The notes: generated from the letters alone by a model not told the origin. A stretch of 64,000 nt of DNA from Echinostoma caproni (GCA_900618425.1 UZAN01039384.1:182762-246761), one strand, 5' to 3'; positions 53,000 to 64,000 are shown, counted from the stretch's first letter. A program made the numbers and translations.

Positions 53000-55325
53000 T
53001 TAAGAGATTTCAATCGTACAGTATTCGCGCCACTGACTTCTTTGCTGGGCCATATCCCTTAGAGTCCAATCAACGACACTGCTTATCCCTAGGGCCCCTA
53101 TCTGGAAGGCGGTCTGCACCAACCGAAGCCAAAGCTGAATTTAGCTTCTTCATACATGGACGCCTTCTCATGGTCTGACCGCCGTGACGTTTCTTTCAAC
53201 CTTGTCCAGCGTGTGCAAGAAGAGTACAGAAAGGTAGACGATGGGCAGCTATACGCAAATCTTGACCAAATCATCGGAGGCGGTGTACAGCGATTACATC
53301 TTTAAGAAAACGAACCTTCGCACTCAACACAGGACGATTGACCTCGTTATTGCTTGTCCAATGTTCCCACCAGACATAGGCAATGTTTCGGAGAAATCGG
53401 TGTTCGAAGACAGACAGTTAATTTGCATCTTACCTCAGGAGAGGCCAGGTCTCGCAGGATAGTAAAGGTGTTCTAGGTTTATCTACTCGTAATGTGATCT
53501 TCGCCCCAACAACAAAACTAGCTGCGATCAAGCTCCTGAGGTACTCACGTTTCTCTACTACTTCCAATCATTGCACAGTGTGACAGTATTGTCTCTTGCC
53601 AGTCTTTACCAAGCACTTTGATGGTGTAAAACACATACCATACCTAAATACATCCATCGCCAATCGGTTTAAAAGAAGTTGGAATGCCTGCGTATGGTAA
53701 CCCAACAGGAACATGTTATCGGTATATTTTAAGTCAAGAGCTTTGGTCCATGTAAGGAATTCGACTCCAAGGTTTTGTAGACCGGAACATCCTCCATGAC
53801 AAATTTGAGAAGCATTTGGGATATGGGGTTGTCTTATCGCACTGCAGACGGCGAGGGGTGGCGAAAGCTGACCATAGGCTCTAACTCGACCTGAAGTATG
53901 ACGATACAACACCTTGGAGGTCGACACGCTTCCCAGGAACTCCGTTCCCTAAAAAATAGTTCCATAGTGCAGTTCTATCGACAGATTCGAAGGCCGTGCA
54001 GATGAGAACATAATGACCTTTGATCTTTGATAGGCATGACGGTGCTCTGGCAACTGTTGTAGGGTGAAGATTTTATCGATACATCCACGACCGGTGAGAA
54101 ACCCAACCTGCTCTTCATATGTCTGCTTCTGCAGCGTAGTGTACAATCGGCGAAGAATGACGGACGCTAAGGTCTTTAACGCCCTTAGGATAAGGCTTAT
54201 ACACATACGATTGGTGTAGTCACTGCACTGGCTCTTTTAAAGATAAGGACGAAATTGATTCCCCTCAGGGATGAAGGGACCTGCTCAGTGTCCCATACTT
54301 TACACAACACAGTCACTGATTATCTAGGAAGCTTTATTTAGCTATCTTTAAATAGAGCTGAGGGAAGGCCATCAGTGTTCGGTGCTCTGTGACGTCCCGA
54401 ATGCTGGATATTCTGACGGACTTCCGCTTCAGAAGGTGGGTATTTTAGACGGATTAGATGGACCATCGTACGGGAATTTCTCAAGGCGGCAGCACGTGTG
54501 ACCTCTGACGCGCATTGAGTTCACTAGATCTCACTGTCTGTGTGCAGGCTTACGTTAAGTTCACGTGTTTCATTACGGTCAGTGCCGGTCTTAAGTGACC
54601 AAAGTGCATCAATGAACCGTAGTTACTCCACAGAAATCCAGGGTGTCGCGACGCTACACCACTACACCACTGCACACCATGGATTCATTGTGCAAACCCA
54701 TTTTCTGACTTCTCAGTTCAAATTTGTGACGGGAAAACAGTGTTTTCATTACGTGGTAGACTAAACTAAATAGGCCAACGGAATGCAGAGCAATCTTGAT
54801 TAGCCAACAGTGCTGATTGATGTAATCGGATGGGATTGGTTCTAGCTTTTCAGTTAGCGCGTTCTGAAAGACAGACATGCTGGTTCGGGTAGCTTATCAC
54901 AGTCTACGAGTCGTGGTTTCGTGAGTTTTAAACGCCCACTGAAGCAAATAGACAGCATACTAATTCGTTATCGGATTTGGGGGGAGTGTTCCAGTACGAT
55001 CAGCAGTCTTGTATGCAGCCCCACCATTTGTCCTCAATCCGTGTCGGTCGCTTACTCCAGGAGGGTGGACGCAAAGTAGCGTACCCGCAGCAGGATAGTT
55101 CGCAGCTCGTACTGGCAAGGAATAGGCGGTGGTTGGAACATAGAGCCAACAGCCATTCCCGGTTTTCCGACAGGAATCTCGTCCGAGAGATCTCCCAGAT
55201 GCACTTCAGTCGAGTTCAACCGGCCTATACTGGCATTCATACTACTTGCTAAAATCTTGACATCAGTATGATTCGCTTCAAGCAAAAAGTAGTCTAGTTT
55301 TTAGTAATATTCGTATTTGACTATA
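53000..55325 (-). mobile_element. RTE-like non-LTR retrotransposon remnant
   Basis: These elements carry an apurinic-type endonuclease and a reverse transcriptase in one reading frame. On the minus strand the end of the endonuclease comes first: ASSMNASIGRLNSTEVHLGD (family form GDxNAxxG) near 55.23 kb, then RTRIEDKWWGCIQDC. PPSEAEVRQNIQ and APNTDGLPSALFK follow near 54.4 kb, then RGCIDKIFTLQQLPEHRHAY near 54.07 kb. SGRVRAYGQLS lies near 53.88 kb and DLKYTDNMFLLG near 53.73 kb, where the family has YADD. The tail KKLNSALASVGADRLPDRGP lies near 53.1 kb. Stops and frameshifts are frequent, and the Asp pair of the active site is reduced to DN. The endonuclease N-terminus is missing. RTE is my best clade guess from the motif pattern. 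Confidence 0.8.
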
Positions 55326-55669
55326 TCTGGGCTACAATCCATTGGAGCGTACCCCTATCGGGGAGATGGCTGTTTACTATCCACTTTTATTCTTCATCGC
55401 GAAGCAAAAATGGACATTTCTAACAGCAGATACCGTATCAATATACCTCAATTTAAGCGACAAATTTCCACGTGTAGTCGACATCATATATGAGGAGCTC
55501 AGAACAAACAGCATGACAAAATCTGATGACATTTTGTGTTGCAGCATGAATAAGAAGCAGCCGCCAAGCAGTTGGATAATATGTGTGATGATAACAAATC
55601 TGTTGAAATGAGTTTTTGCGGGCAAATGTGATCAATAACAATAATCAGTGACAATAATCAATAACAATC

Positions 55670-55970
55670 AATGATCGCTAACAAACCTGTTTTCGTGTGA
55701 AGGAAGTATTTGTGATAAACAACAAAGAGCGCTGGACAGCTGTTTCGCCCTGTTTGGGACTCGTCAACAGTGCTTACCTTTTGTGTCTCTGTTAGAACTC
55801 AAACCGCGAATCCTCGGGTTGGGACTTCAAACCATTACTCGTGAGTTACACGGTCGACGGTCATAACCGTGTGCGAATGGCTCAATCATAGCCCATTCGA
55901 TTGTTCAGAAGCACCAGACACTCTTGATGGTCTTGGGTGTAGGTTTCACTCATTGGGAGATTGATAATTC
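55670..55970 (-). repeat. Hammerhead-bearing repeat, copy A (with the tail of a preceding unit)
   Basis: In ribozyme sense (minus strand) the order is a tail segment (55970-55890, ATCTCCCAATGAG...CGAATGGGCT), a short spacer, CTCACGAG (55845-55838), TTCGCGGTTTGA, the hammerhead, and a 3' stretch fading near 55670. The tail matches the end of copy B, so copy A reads like the end of one tandem unit joined to the start of the next. Low-complexity CAATAA-type sequence (55628-55668) abuts its 3' side. Confidence 0.7.
55723..55783 (-). ncRNA. Type I hammerhead ribozyme motif, copy A
   Basis: A hammerhead is a self-cleaving RNA with three helices around a CUGANGA...GAAA core. Read on the minus strand: outer stem I CAAAAG, internal loop GTAA, inner stem I GCACTG, core TTGACGA (55767-55761), stem II GTCC/GGGC (one G-U pair) closed by a short loop, GAAA (55746-55743), a tiny stem III ACAGCTGT, cleavage triplet GTC (55737-55735), then inner stem I CAGCGC and outer CTTTG. 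Stem III can form only two to three pairs, as in the minimal hammerheads of Penelope-like elements. One core base departs from consensus: C3 is T, giving U3-G8 in place of the catalytic C3-G8 pair. Inner stem I has one A-C mismatch. The fold is well supported; activity is doubtful. Confidence 0.75.
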
Positions 55971-56211
55971 CTCACGAGTTCTCGAAACGGAAGTTCGCGG
56001 TTTGAATCCTGACAGGGACACGAAAGGTGCGCACTGCTGACAAGTCCCAAACAGGACGAAAATACTGTCCAGTGCTCTTCGTCGGTTATCACAAACATTT
56101 TCATCGCATGTAAATGCAGGAACTTTTGGGGAATTAACGATCTCCCAAGGAATGAAACCCACACTTAAGACCATCAGGAGTGCCTGGTTCCTCTTAACAA
56201 TCGAATAGGCT
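55971..56211 (+). repeat. Hammerhead-bearing repeat, copy B
   Basis: The order on the plus strand is CTCACGAG (55971-55978), TTCGCGGTTTGA, the hammerhead (56021-56081), GTTATCACAAAC, and a tail ATCTCCCAAGGAATGAAACC to TCGAATAGGCT. It is similar along most of its length to copy A and points away from it, with the junction at 55970/55971. The roughly 240-base unit is too short to encode a protein. It could be a terminal repeat of a Penelope-like element or a small non-autonomous retroelement; the sequence does not decide. Confidence 0.7.
56021..56081 (+). ncRNA. Type I hammerhead ribozyme motif, copy B
   Basis: On the plus strand: outer stem I CGAAAG (56021-56026), internal loop GTGC, inner stem I GCACTG (56031-56036), core CTGACAA (56037-56043), stem II GTCC/GGAC with a CAAACA loop (56044-56057), GAAA (56058-56061), a very short stem III, cleavage triplet GTC (56067-56069), inner stem I CAGTGC (56070-56075) and outer CTTCG (56077-56081). 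Inner stem I pairs perfectly over six bases. The core differs from CUGANGA only by G8 to A, which breaks the C3-G8 pair. Stem III has lost the usual C15.2-G16.2 pair. The motif spans 61 bases, the same as copy A. Structure is clear, but self-cleavage is probably weak or lost. Confidence 0.75.
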
Positions 56212-56565
56212 AATCCAAGCTTGCTACTCTAAAATAAGTTTTCGGTTTACCAGGTACCCTTGAAAAATACACTTCAATTGAAGATTATACTGGACATAGA
56301 TATTAATAAATAATGGATTATTTCATTGTGAAATACCTAACGTGAAGTTTATGATCGGGGTATTCATTCAATCCTCAAACTGCAGTGGTCTGAAACTTCT
56401 ACGCTTATATGCGCATTTAAGTATAGGGAGTGATTGGTGTTTGGCTGAATGCTCATGTTATTTTCATTTGCTTGTTTTACTTTGCTCAACGCAAAAATTG
56501 AAAGCTCTTGCAGGTAGAAGAAAGTAAACATTGAAAGAGTTTGTGGTTGATAGAAAAATAAATTT

Positions 56566-56660
56566 CAAGTTGGCCAGCCGTGGCCAGATTTGAACCCCGA
56601 TCTCAGGAAGATGTGATACTGTGTTCAATACTCCTTCACCACTGTAGCCGAAATTCAAAA
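56566..56660 (-). repeat. tRNA-derived SINE fragment, minus strand
   Basis: Read on the minus strand, an A-box-like TCGGCTACAGTGG (56651-56639) is followed by a good B box, GGGTTCAAATC (56597-56587), then TGGCCACGGCTGGCC. The plus-strand shadow frame reads MARFEPRSQEDV. A very similar spurious MARFEPRS peptide is, to my knowledge, often predicted from such repeats. The tRNA arms do not fold well, so this is a SINE head rather than a tRNA gene. Confidence 0.5.
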
Positions 56661-56669
56661 GTTGTCCAA

Positions 56670-59165
56670 AGGATGCGCATGCACATGAAACCACCAACAC
56701 TGAAATCCTCGATGCCGAATTCATTTTACATAGAAGCCGAATGCTCAACTTTTGCACTAGATGGGTTTACGCAGTATATATGGAAACATCAGCCTATCAT
56801 GAAATATTCTCTGTTGTACCTTGACCGACACCAAGCCATTCTTGTTCAAAGACTCGTTCTGGGTTTTTGAAAGCCATTTATATCATGCAGAGTTTTGTAC
56901 CATGGGAAGATCTTTTAGGTGAGAAAAATTACTTGACCCGTGTGTGCAATAAACGTTTCACAGCCCAATTGAACAACTCACGCAATGTTTCTCCACTTGA
57001 GACTACAGCCCGTAAGCATAGTGTAATAAATGTTGATTGATTCTGGCACACAGTTCGTAGGGGGGATGAGTTTTCACTTGTTTATGTGGTTTGATGGTGC
57101 CAATAAAAAGTGAGCCTACCCATGTAAAGGGTTCATTGAATTTTATGGTTGGAAGTAATGGAAAAAACTAAAAACAGATGCCTGAGGCAACACGTAAGGA
57201 AACAGCTTTTTGCTATACAAGATTTCAATACTCAAACTTATTCGTCCACCAAGGCTCTTTATCACTTCCAACCGGTGACATTGACAACAGCAGTAATTGA
57301 AAAATCAGCAAATGCATTCTAAAGACAGAGATAGAGATTTAAGAATGATATATTCAAAAGTTCCGGAGTAACTAATTTTTATTTTTAATTTTGAATTCAC
57401 TTGCTGAAAATTATACCTTTTTCCATTTGGTCTCAATCGATTCAGTGGAGGATACAGTGCCTCATTTACCTAAATGGGTCCTTTATTCATGGTCGTTAAT
57501 GTTTCCTTTGCCCCCTAAATGTAAAAAAAAAACCAAGGCGGTCGAACAAATAAAAGGAAGGACAGAAAGAGACCTTTGGAAGGATTTATCATATAGTTTG
57601 TGACCCGTGCAACAATTGTTTACGTTCCCCAGCCCCTAACCGATAGCGGTGACGGAATGCTAGCGACCATCTGTTTCATGCTTGCATCTAATTGGATTCG
57701 TGTCGAATGTGTCTTGCCCTTGCTCGCAAGTCTTCCATGGAACTGAGAATGTGCACAGTTGATTTGGCATTTTCCTAAATCTCGTACGTCTCACACGGGC
57801 CGTCCCAGAGTGGGCAGCGTGTTCAGTAGCAAAGATCAATGAACGCGGACACCTACGGAGTGTCAACGGATTTTATCGATTATCAAAATGCATTCATCTC
57901 GCTGAAATGAGAAAAAGATGCTGATGAACTCGAAAGAACACTAGTTCAGGTACGGAGTGAATAGATTTCATCTGCATGTGANTCATCCATACAGTACGCG
58001 CTGCTTTGGATGAGCAGTCATCTAGTTTCGACTACTAAACTGGAGAGTGAAACTTTCAGGTCGTTAGTGAACAGTTTTGTTTTGTTGTCTAGCTTCGTAC
58101 GTAGTGCAGTGAAGGTGCACTTCAAAGATTACATCAACAGCTGTTTTCGTTGGGAAGTCAGTGTCTCTTACGAACAACCTTCGCCAGCCACTACTTACGG
58201 TTGACTCAGACGGACACATACCGCTTCAAATGCGAAGACCATGCGGTTTGAATAATCTCGCTCCGTTTCTATGTTTTAGCTTGTTTTATACATAATGTAT
58301 TGACGTAAAACCGAAAAACACTCCTGATGAGAACAGTACCTAAACGATTTCTGCTACAAGGATTATCTCCAAACGCCGCCAATACTTTACATTTTCTTAT
58401 GTTGTTCGTAAACAAAACTGCAAAAACAGATATCGTTGAAGCACTGCGATAAGTGATTGAAAGCCGAATGAAAATGTGAATTCGTGATGAACAACGTCGC
58501 CACTCATCATGAATCTTAAATTTACGACCATATTGCTGGTAAGGACTGTCAGTCTTACCTAATTATATGCTTATTTTCGCCAAATTTGTTTTGTCCGTAT
58601 TGCTAATTATTGATAAAGGTTATCCTGTGCGAATCCAGCTTATGGTTGTAGATGGTTATCACTTTGGAAACTTTCAAAATTGAACTTTGTTCCATAGATA
58701 TTGTGGTCAGACTGCTAGAGACTTTTGGGAACACATCTTAGGTCGAATCTGGAGCAGCTTTTTGAACTTGTTTCGAGATTTCACAGTTTTCCTTTCGTTG
58801 AGTCCAAGTGTAAGAACAAGTTGAACCAAACAATGTGGTGTGGAGTTGGTAGATGCGGTTTAGAAAGATTGATTGATTTGGTAAAATGTACAAAGACGTC
58901 TTTCCAGTTGTATTGGTAATCTAAACACTTTAACGAAAATTAACAGCATCGGTGTAGAACTATTCTAATAAATAAACCCCACATGTACTTTAAAAACACG
59001 CAGCAAAAGTGAAACGGCTCTAATTTATGTTATAATCCATCGGAACACTCTTAACTACTGGCATAAATCCTCATGGGTATGTGCTTTTAAAATTCAAATT
59101 AAAAGTTTTATTGTGGGAAATAATTATAAGCGGTTGCTCTCCTTGATCCATAGTGTTTAACACAA
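56670..59165. other. No gene seen
   Basis: Between the SINE and the CR1-like remnant. A GC-richer patch at 57.6-57.87 kb is open on the minus strand for 68 codons without a motif. One N at 57982. Confidence 0.5.
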
Positions 59166-59169
59166 ATGG

Positions 59170-61110
59170 ATCGATTTAGGGATCATAAGGAATTTCACAA
59201 ATTCTCTGTTTCTTGCACTGCTACTGATGTAAAAATTTAAGACTTATCAATGTTTGATCCAGCTTGTGCGTGAAAGAACGAATTGTGGGAGCACAAACAA
59301 CGTGGGGTGGCAGAGAATTTCAAATGCTGCACACTTTGTGGGTAAATGAATGACGCTGACATTATGGGTGACGTTTAAGGAGCAATTTGAATGAGAGGCC
59401 CCCTGAGGTGAGTTTTGGGCGACAAGGTGAACAATAATCGACATGGGTAGTCAGGGTTTCGCATTATTTGATACACCAAAACCAAATCCTCTCGAATTCG
59501 CCAATGCTGTGTGAAATAAAACCCCAGTGATTCCATTGTTTCCAAATAAGTCTTGGAACGCAGTCCCTTGCGTATTTTGGTGGCCATTCTTTATGGACGT
59601 TCTAGAATCTTACGACTGCGTTGCAGTCATGGATTCTGCACGTGAATGGCATACTTAATGTGTAAGCTGAAAACACACGAGAATTGCATTTGTTCGAATT
59701 TGCCAAATACTCGCTTTAGCAAACAGACATATCTTACAGCGTTGGATGACTCGCTGGAGCAGTATAAAGAACAACAAAGGTCGTCTTGAACAATGACAAG
59801 ATTCTGATCATTTGAGGTATACGGAAGTTTTTGATATTTCGGGAAGTACGGAAACCGAGGTTCGTGGCAAAGGGATACGACCGTACATTTGGATACATTG
59901 AATTCTATGTTGTTTTCGATCTACCACTGATAAGCAGCATCAAGTAATATCTGAAATATCAGGGAGTCCTCAGGTGTTGTCACTGTTTTCCATATTTTTT
60001 CATTGTGTGCTAACATTAACGTTTGTGGCCCCAGAATTTCCGTTAGATCGTTTGTGAAAACTAGAAAATTTGGGGGCTAAGCACGGATCCCTGTAGAGCT
60101 CCTCTGACTACGCCGATAGGATCGGATAGTGACTCAGAAACCCGAACTGCCATTTTGCCTTGTAGAAGAAATTCTTCTATCCAACTCAGTACAAGTTCTC
60201 CAATCCCTAATTGTGTAGTTTCCTCAGCAGTATTTTATGGATCATTCGGACGAATGTGGTGCACGATTGTCTGCGACGAAACCCATGTTGCATTTCTGCA
60301 GGTGATTCATCACATTGTTTGTAAGAATGGATTCCATAAGTTTGGATAATATGCGGAGGAAAGTAACGGGGCGGTAGTTAGCTGGGTCACTAGGACAGCC
60401 ACTTTTGTATACTACGGAAACTATTCCTTGTTTCCAAGATTGTTTGAGCGTAGTTTTGTTGAATATAATTTGGAATAGTTCACCTAATGGGTGAGCTGTA
60501 TTTGTTGCCAGGTTGATAACGGTTTTGGATGGATGTCATCCATCTCCGGAGATGAATTCCTTTTCAAACGCTGCAGTTTCACTGCTACGATTTCAGCAGA
60601 GAAGTCAACTATGGTTAGATTTAGATGTACGTCCTCCAGTGGCAGAGGTAGTCGTAGTCCGGTACTGGCAGGTTCAGTGAACACCTGAGCTTACTGACTT
60701 TGAACATTTCAGCTGAGTCCTTTGTTGTGACTAAGACACGTGTTGAAAACGCAAGACTTGATTTTTTGAATTCCACAACTGTTTTTGATTGAATATAAAC
60801 TTGCTCGTCAGCATTTCTTGGTACATGAACTTATCCTCCCGCGCCAACTTGATGCAGTTGTTTGGAGATAGATATTAGGTACATCGTTTGTTGGTACATT
60901 CGCGACACTAATTCAGTTGCGGAGTTTAATTTTTATAGCAGACTTATCCAAAGGGTAATATGGAAGTCCTTGCTAAATTACGGAAGCAGTTTTGGATTTC
61001 TCTGTGAAAATCTCAGAAAGCTCACTTCGTGAGTTGCGAATTGAGCTTTTTCAGGAACTAGCACGAATGGTCTTCATTTTACGTTTTATTTTGAATGTAT
61101 AATCAGTAAC
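59170..61110 (-). mobile_element. CR1-like non-LTR retrotransposon remnant
   Basis: The minus strand encodes a decayed reverse transcriptase. Landmarks in order are LKRNSSPEMDDIHPKPL (about 60.56 kb), KQGIVSVVYKSGCPSDPAN and YRPVTFLRILSKLMESIL (60.45-60.33 kb), FLVFTNDLTEILGPQ (about 60.05 kb), LMLAHNEKIWKTV where the family has LMFADDIKIWK, FNVSKCTVVSL, and the C-terminal SFTHKVCSI then NSLPPHVVCAPTIRSF near 59.3 kb. The order and the terminal WNSLP-type motif fit CR1/jockey-like elements. The FADD catalytic motif has become LAHN, and several stops and frameshifts are present. The part above 60.7 kb is only weakly recognisable. Confidence 0.8.
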
Positions 61111-61114
61111 CTGT

Positions 61115-64000
61115 GGGACATGCTGATACAAACTGCAAAGAAAATGATTAAGTAATAATTTCTATTCATTTATACTTGCGTTTGACTGCGATGGTTAAAG
61201 AATGTTGATCATCTCAGTCTTCATGTTTTCAAAAGCCCTCTCCGCCGCGATACTTCCACCTTGATTATGGTTCACGAAAAATGTTTCATCCGCTGGTTCT
61301 TTCTGCCTAAAAGTGCTTTCCCCGTTTCAAATTCAAAGAAGAGAGAGGAAAATAAAAGTATCAAAAGCGTGCAACACATTGAACAACATCCAGATCATAA
61401 TTTTGATGGTTCAATTTTATCCCATACCTCTTATTTCTTGGAACTAACCGACTGGATAACTGTCGGCACGTTTTACTTTCATCGAAGAAGTTTAATAGCT
61501 TCTCTACTACGTATGGTACTTATGAAGAGTTCACTTTAATGTGAGTAAACTCTAGCCTGAACAACTCCAAAAGTGATGGCTAAGAAATTTCCACGATGAG
61601 AATATTTTTGTTCAAATTACATTTGAAAGTACTTTTATGGTTTATTTAACGTGTATTTAACTGTACCGCTTTCTGAGCATTCTTTGTCGTTGTTCCTTTA
61701 GTTTGTCAAACATCTAAATTGATAGAAAAATAACATCCTTTAGAGAAACCGCCATTTTAAATCGGACTTCACCTCACAAGGATAAATTAGACTCCGATTT
61801 CAAAACGCATAGAAGCAGAAGCTAGTGTTTGTTTTCCGTATTATGTTTACATTACACGTCTCTCACAAACTCAGGTCAGGTTGAATGGCGATGACATGAA
61901 CCAACAAAGTGATCAGTGAGATTACACTGGCTCATTTGTCTCTCATCTGTCACTTGGCTCACAGAATGCTCTACAGGGATTCGATTCATTGATCATGCTA
62001 TTAATTGATTAGTCAAACAATTTTATGATGAACACAGCGGGAGCTACCCTTATGTCTTCTAATCTCGCTCTCTCGTTCTCCTGTGAGAGCACAGCAATGT
62101 GTACATTTCGTTCTCCTGAGGTGGTAATCAGTTAACTGAACGGCAAACTTTTTGAACACAGCAATAAGAACAACTATTGACTGCGTTTTGATTGTCAACT
62201 AGAAAACGGCTGTTACATGGAATGGTTTACGTTTTCATTGAGATCCAGTTGGTTTACTGGAACCTTCTGAAAGAACCATGTAGTTACTCAACTCCATTGT
62301 GCAATCGTTGGGAAGGTTCTTCTTTTGGTGCAACGCTTCATATATTAGCGTACCAAGTTCGACTCACTATGATAAATAGCTTGAGGTTACGTTTCAGTGG
62401 TTTGGGTATGAGCGCTCGTTTTCTTTACAGAATAACAAAAATCAGACACCAAACGAAAACTGTTACATGATGATGAATATGTTTAAGTGACAGCCAAAAT
62501 TCAAGGACTGCGAAGTAATTAATTAGGAAAGCATGTTAACATGGCAACATTAAACGCGTTTGTCATGGTCAAACTTATACCAGTGCTTGCACCACAATAC
62601 GTTATTGGCCTAATTCAGGCTTTACCATCGATGTGCTATAAGTTTGCTAGTGCTCTGTTTCTTCTTACGAAACCCAGTGATGTGATTCGTCTTCCCAAGA
62701 GAGATGCTCGCAAAAATCGTTAATTACTTAGTCCTCTGCCTACTATTGGATGTGGGAGGTTTTAGCCTTGAGCTTATAAACGGTATTCAGGCACCAACAC
62801 CAACAATAAAAGACACAAGTGAATAATCTTTCCTGTGCGTGTGGTGGCAACCTGAAATTTTTAGGCTAGCCCCATTGTGCCGCAAGTCATCGAATCCCGA
62901 CATTACCACTCGTTTTCCTTGTTCCCGTATTTCGCGCGAACCCTGATCGACAGCGGCCCTTCTTAAAACACTTTTCAACTTGCGTACTGACTAACTTAAA
63001 AGACAGCACTGAAACATTATTTTCATTATGGTTTTAAGTCATTATTTTTTTCTAACTTTGACTAATGAAGAAGTTTTGAATGCTTGCACAAATCGTTATC
63101 AACCAAAAAAAATGTAAAGCAAACATATTATGATGGAACTTGCTCGATATCAGGTGATGTTCCTGCTAACACTCTTGGTGCAAAACATTCTCAATAATTT
63201 CAGTTCATTTAGATAAGTATTTTCCCTAATCCTAGCAATTTTCCACTCGTAGATCTGCATCAAGTTTAGCTGCTTTTCTTCTCAATTTATCAATCAGCTA
63301 ATCAGAAGTGCGCAAATGAAAGTACGAGCATTGATCCTAAAACACACACAAACAAACAAAACGGGGACACACAACGAGATCGATCGTTCATACCGAACCA
63401 TGTTGCTGGAAGTCTGCTGCAGAGCCAATTGTTCATTACCACCCCGGGTCACCGTTTCAGCTTCATTACCCCCATTCATCATCAGCATCATCAAAATCGT
63501 CCTTGTCGTTGTTATGTCTTACAAGCATGACAGACAAAAACAAAAACAATAACAACAAGAACAGAATTCGGAAGCCCTGTCTCCGGTTTCCATCCACCGC
63601 ATTGGGGCTGTCAGCCCCGGTCGAACCACTACATGCATGCCAAACCGGTGATTCATGACATATCATAAGACGGGCAGATGCACCCTGCCAGTTCTCCTAG
63701 GATGCCCAAATTGTAAATGCCATACCGAAAAATGCATTAAACTCTTGAATGGTGATCGATACAATAGCGAATGAAGAATGGAAAAGCATCCGCGTGATGT
63801 TTGGAAAGATGTAGCCAAACGTTTTTACCAATTCCAAATCCGAAACCTTCCAGTCTCTATACTTGCATCATTTTTCTGATCTACGTGTAGTTCAAACTTC
63901 GTGGTCTGTGCACAATTAGCGATTTATTGATCTCTTCTGATTGCGCACTCATACCACACTCATCTGCGTGAGGAAAGACAGCATGCAATCGGATAGAGAG
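61115..64000. other. No gene seen
   Basis: Only short frames. A patch at 62.76-62.98 kb and a small hairpin GGGGCTGTCAGCCCC near 63.6 kb are GC-richer and could belong to dispersed repeats. Confidence 0.5.

Noticed and set aside
56587..56651. A functional tRNA gene on the minus strand
   Set aside because: Boxes A and B are present, but acceptor, D and T arms do not pair, so a SINE head is the better reading.
57915..57945. Hammerhead-like CTGATGAACTCGAAAG
   Set aside because: There is no room for stem II, no GTC triplet and no stem I complement.
60491..60688. Plus-strand open frame near 60.5 kb
   Set aside because: It is the shadow of the minus-strand CR1-like reverse transcriptase.

Overview
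This is a eukaryotic, AT-rich, gene-poor window. One spliced gene sits among wide non-coding stretches that hold decayed transposable elements. I read it as flatworm, most likely a digenean fluke. That rests on the mix of elements (a Penelope-like element with a GIY-YIG endonuclease, RTE-like and CR1-like non-LTR retrotransposons, a mariner, tRNA-derived SINEs, hammerhead ribozymes) and on multi-kilobase introns. The species cannot be fixed from the sequence. Nothing bacterial is present: no operons, no ribosome-binding sites, no CRISPR.

Layout. 1-14 kb: non-coding DNA with microsatellites and one weak exon candidate near 7.3-7.56 kb. 14.16-14.35 kb: a tRNA-derived SINE, with a second copy at 35.09-35.30 kb. 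15.6-16.4 kb: an unclassified segment richer in GC. 17.72-18.91 kb: a nearly full-length dead mariner on the minus strand. 19-35 kb: mostly featureless, with a CA/CG-rich alternating segment at 23.9-24.4 kb and a possible dispersed repeat at 29.76-30.19 kb. 36.64-38.15 kb: a broken Penelope-like element on the plus strand. 42.18-47.63 kb: three exons of one plus-strand gene, all joined in phase 0, giving 558 codons that stay open into a further intron. It encodes a basic, Ser/Pro-rich protein with a five-heptad coiled coil that crosses the first splice junction; I do not recognise the family. 52.0-52.4 kb: an assembly gap whose two edges carry the same 31 bases. 53.0-55.3 kb: a minus-strand RTE-like retrotransposon remnant. 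55.67-56.21 kb: two divergent copies of a repeat, each with a type I hammerhead ribozyme motif. 56.57-56.66 kb: a minus-strand SINE. 59.17-61.11 kb: a minus-strand CR1-like retrotransposon remnant. 61-64 kb: nothing clear.

The most interesting object is the hammerhead pair. Both copies keep the whole fold: core, stem II, a minimal stem III, a GTC cleavage triplet and a stem I with an internal loop. They differ by a compensating base-pair change in the outer part of stem I. Each copy also has a different single mutation in the catalytic C3-G8 pair. Hammerheads of this minimal-stem-III kind are known from Penelope-like elements and from small non-autonomous retroelements. A Penelope-like relic lies about 18 kb away, but a link between the two is inference.

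Every transposon protein here carries stop codons, frameshifts or lost catalytic residues, so none is expected to be active. The spliced gene is the only locus I would call functional. Several retroelements lie downstream of its last visible exon, and whether they sit in its introns depends on where the gene ends.
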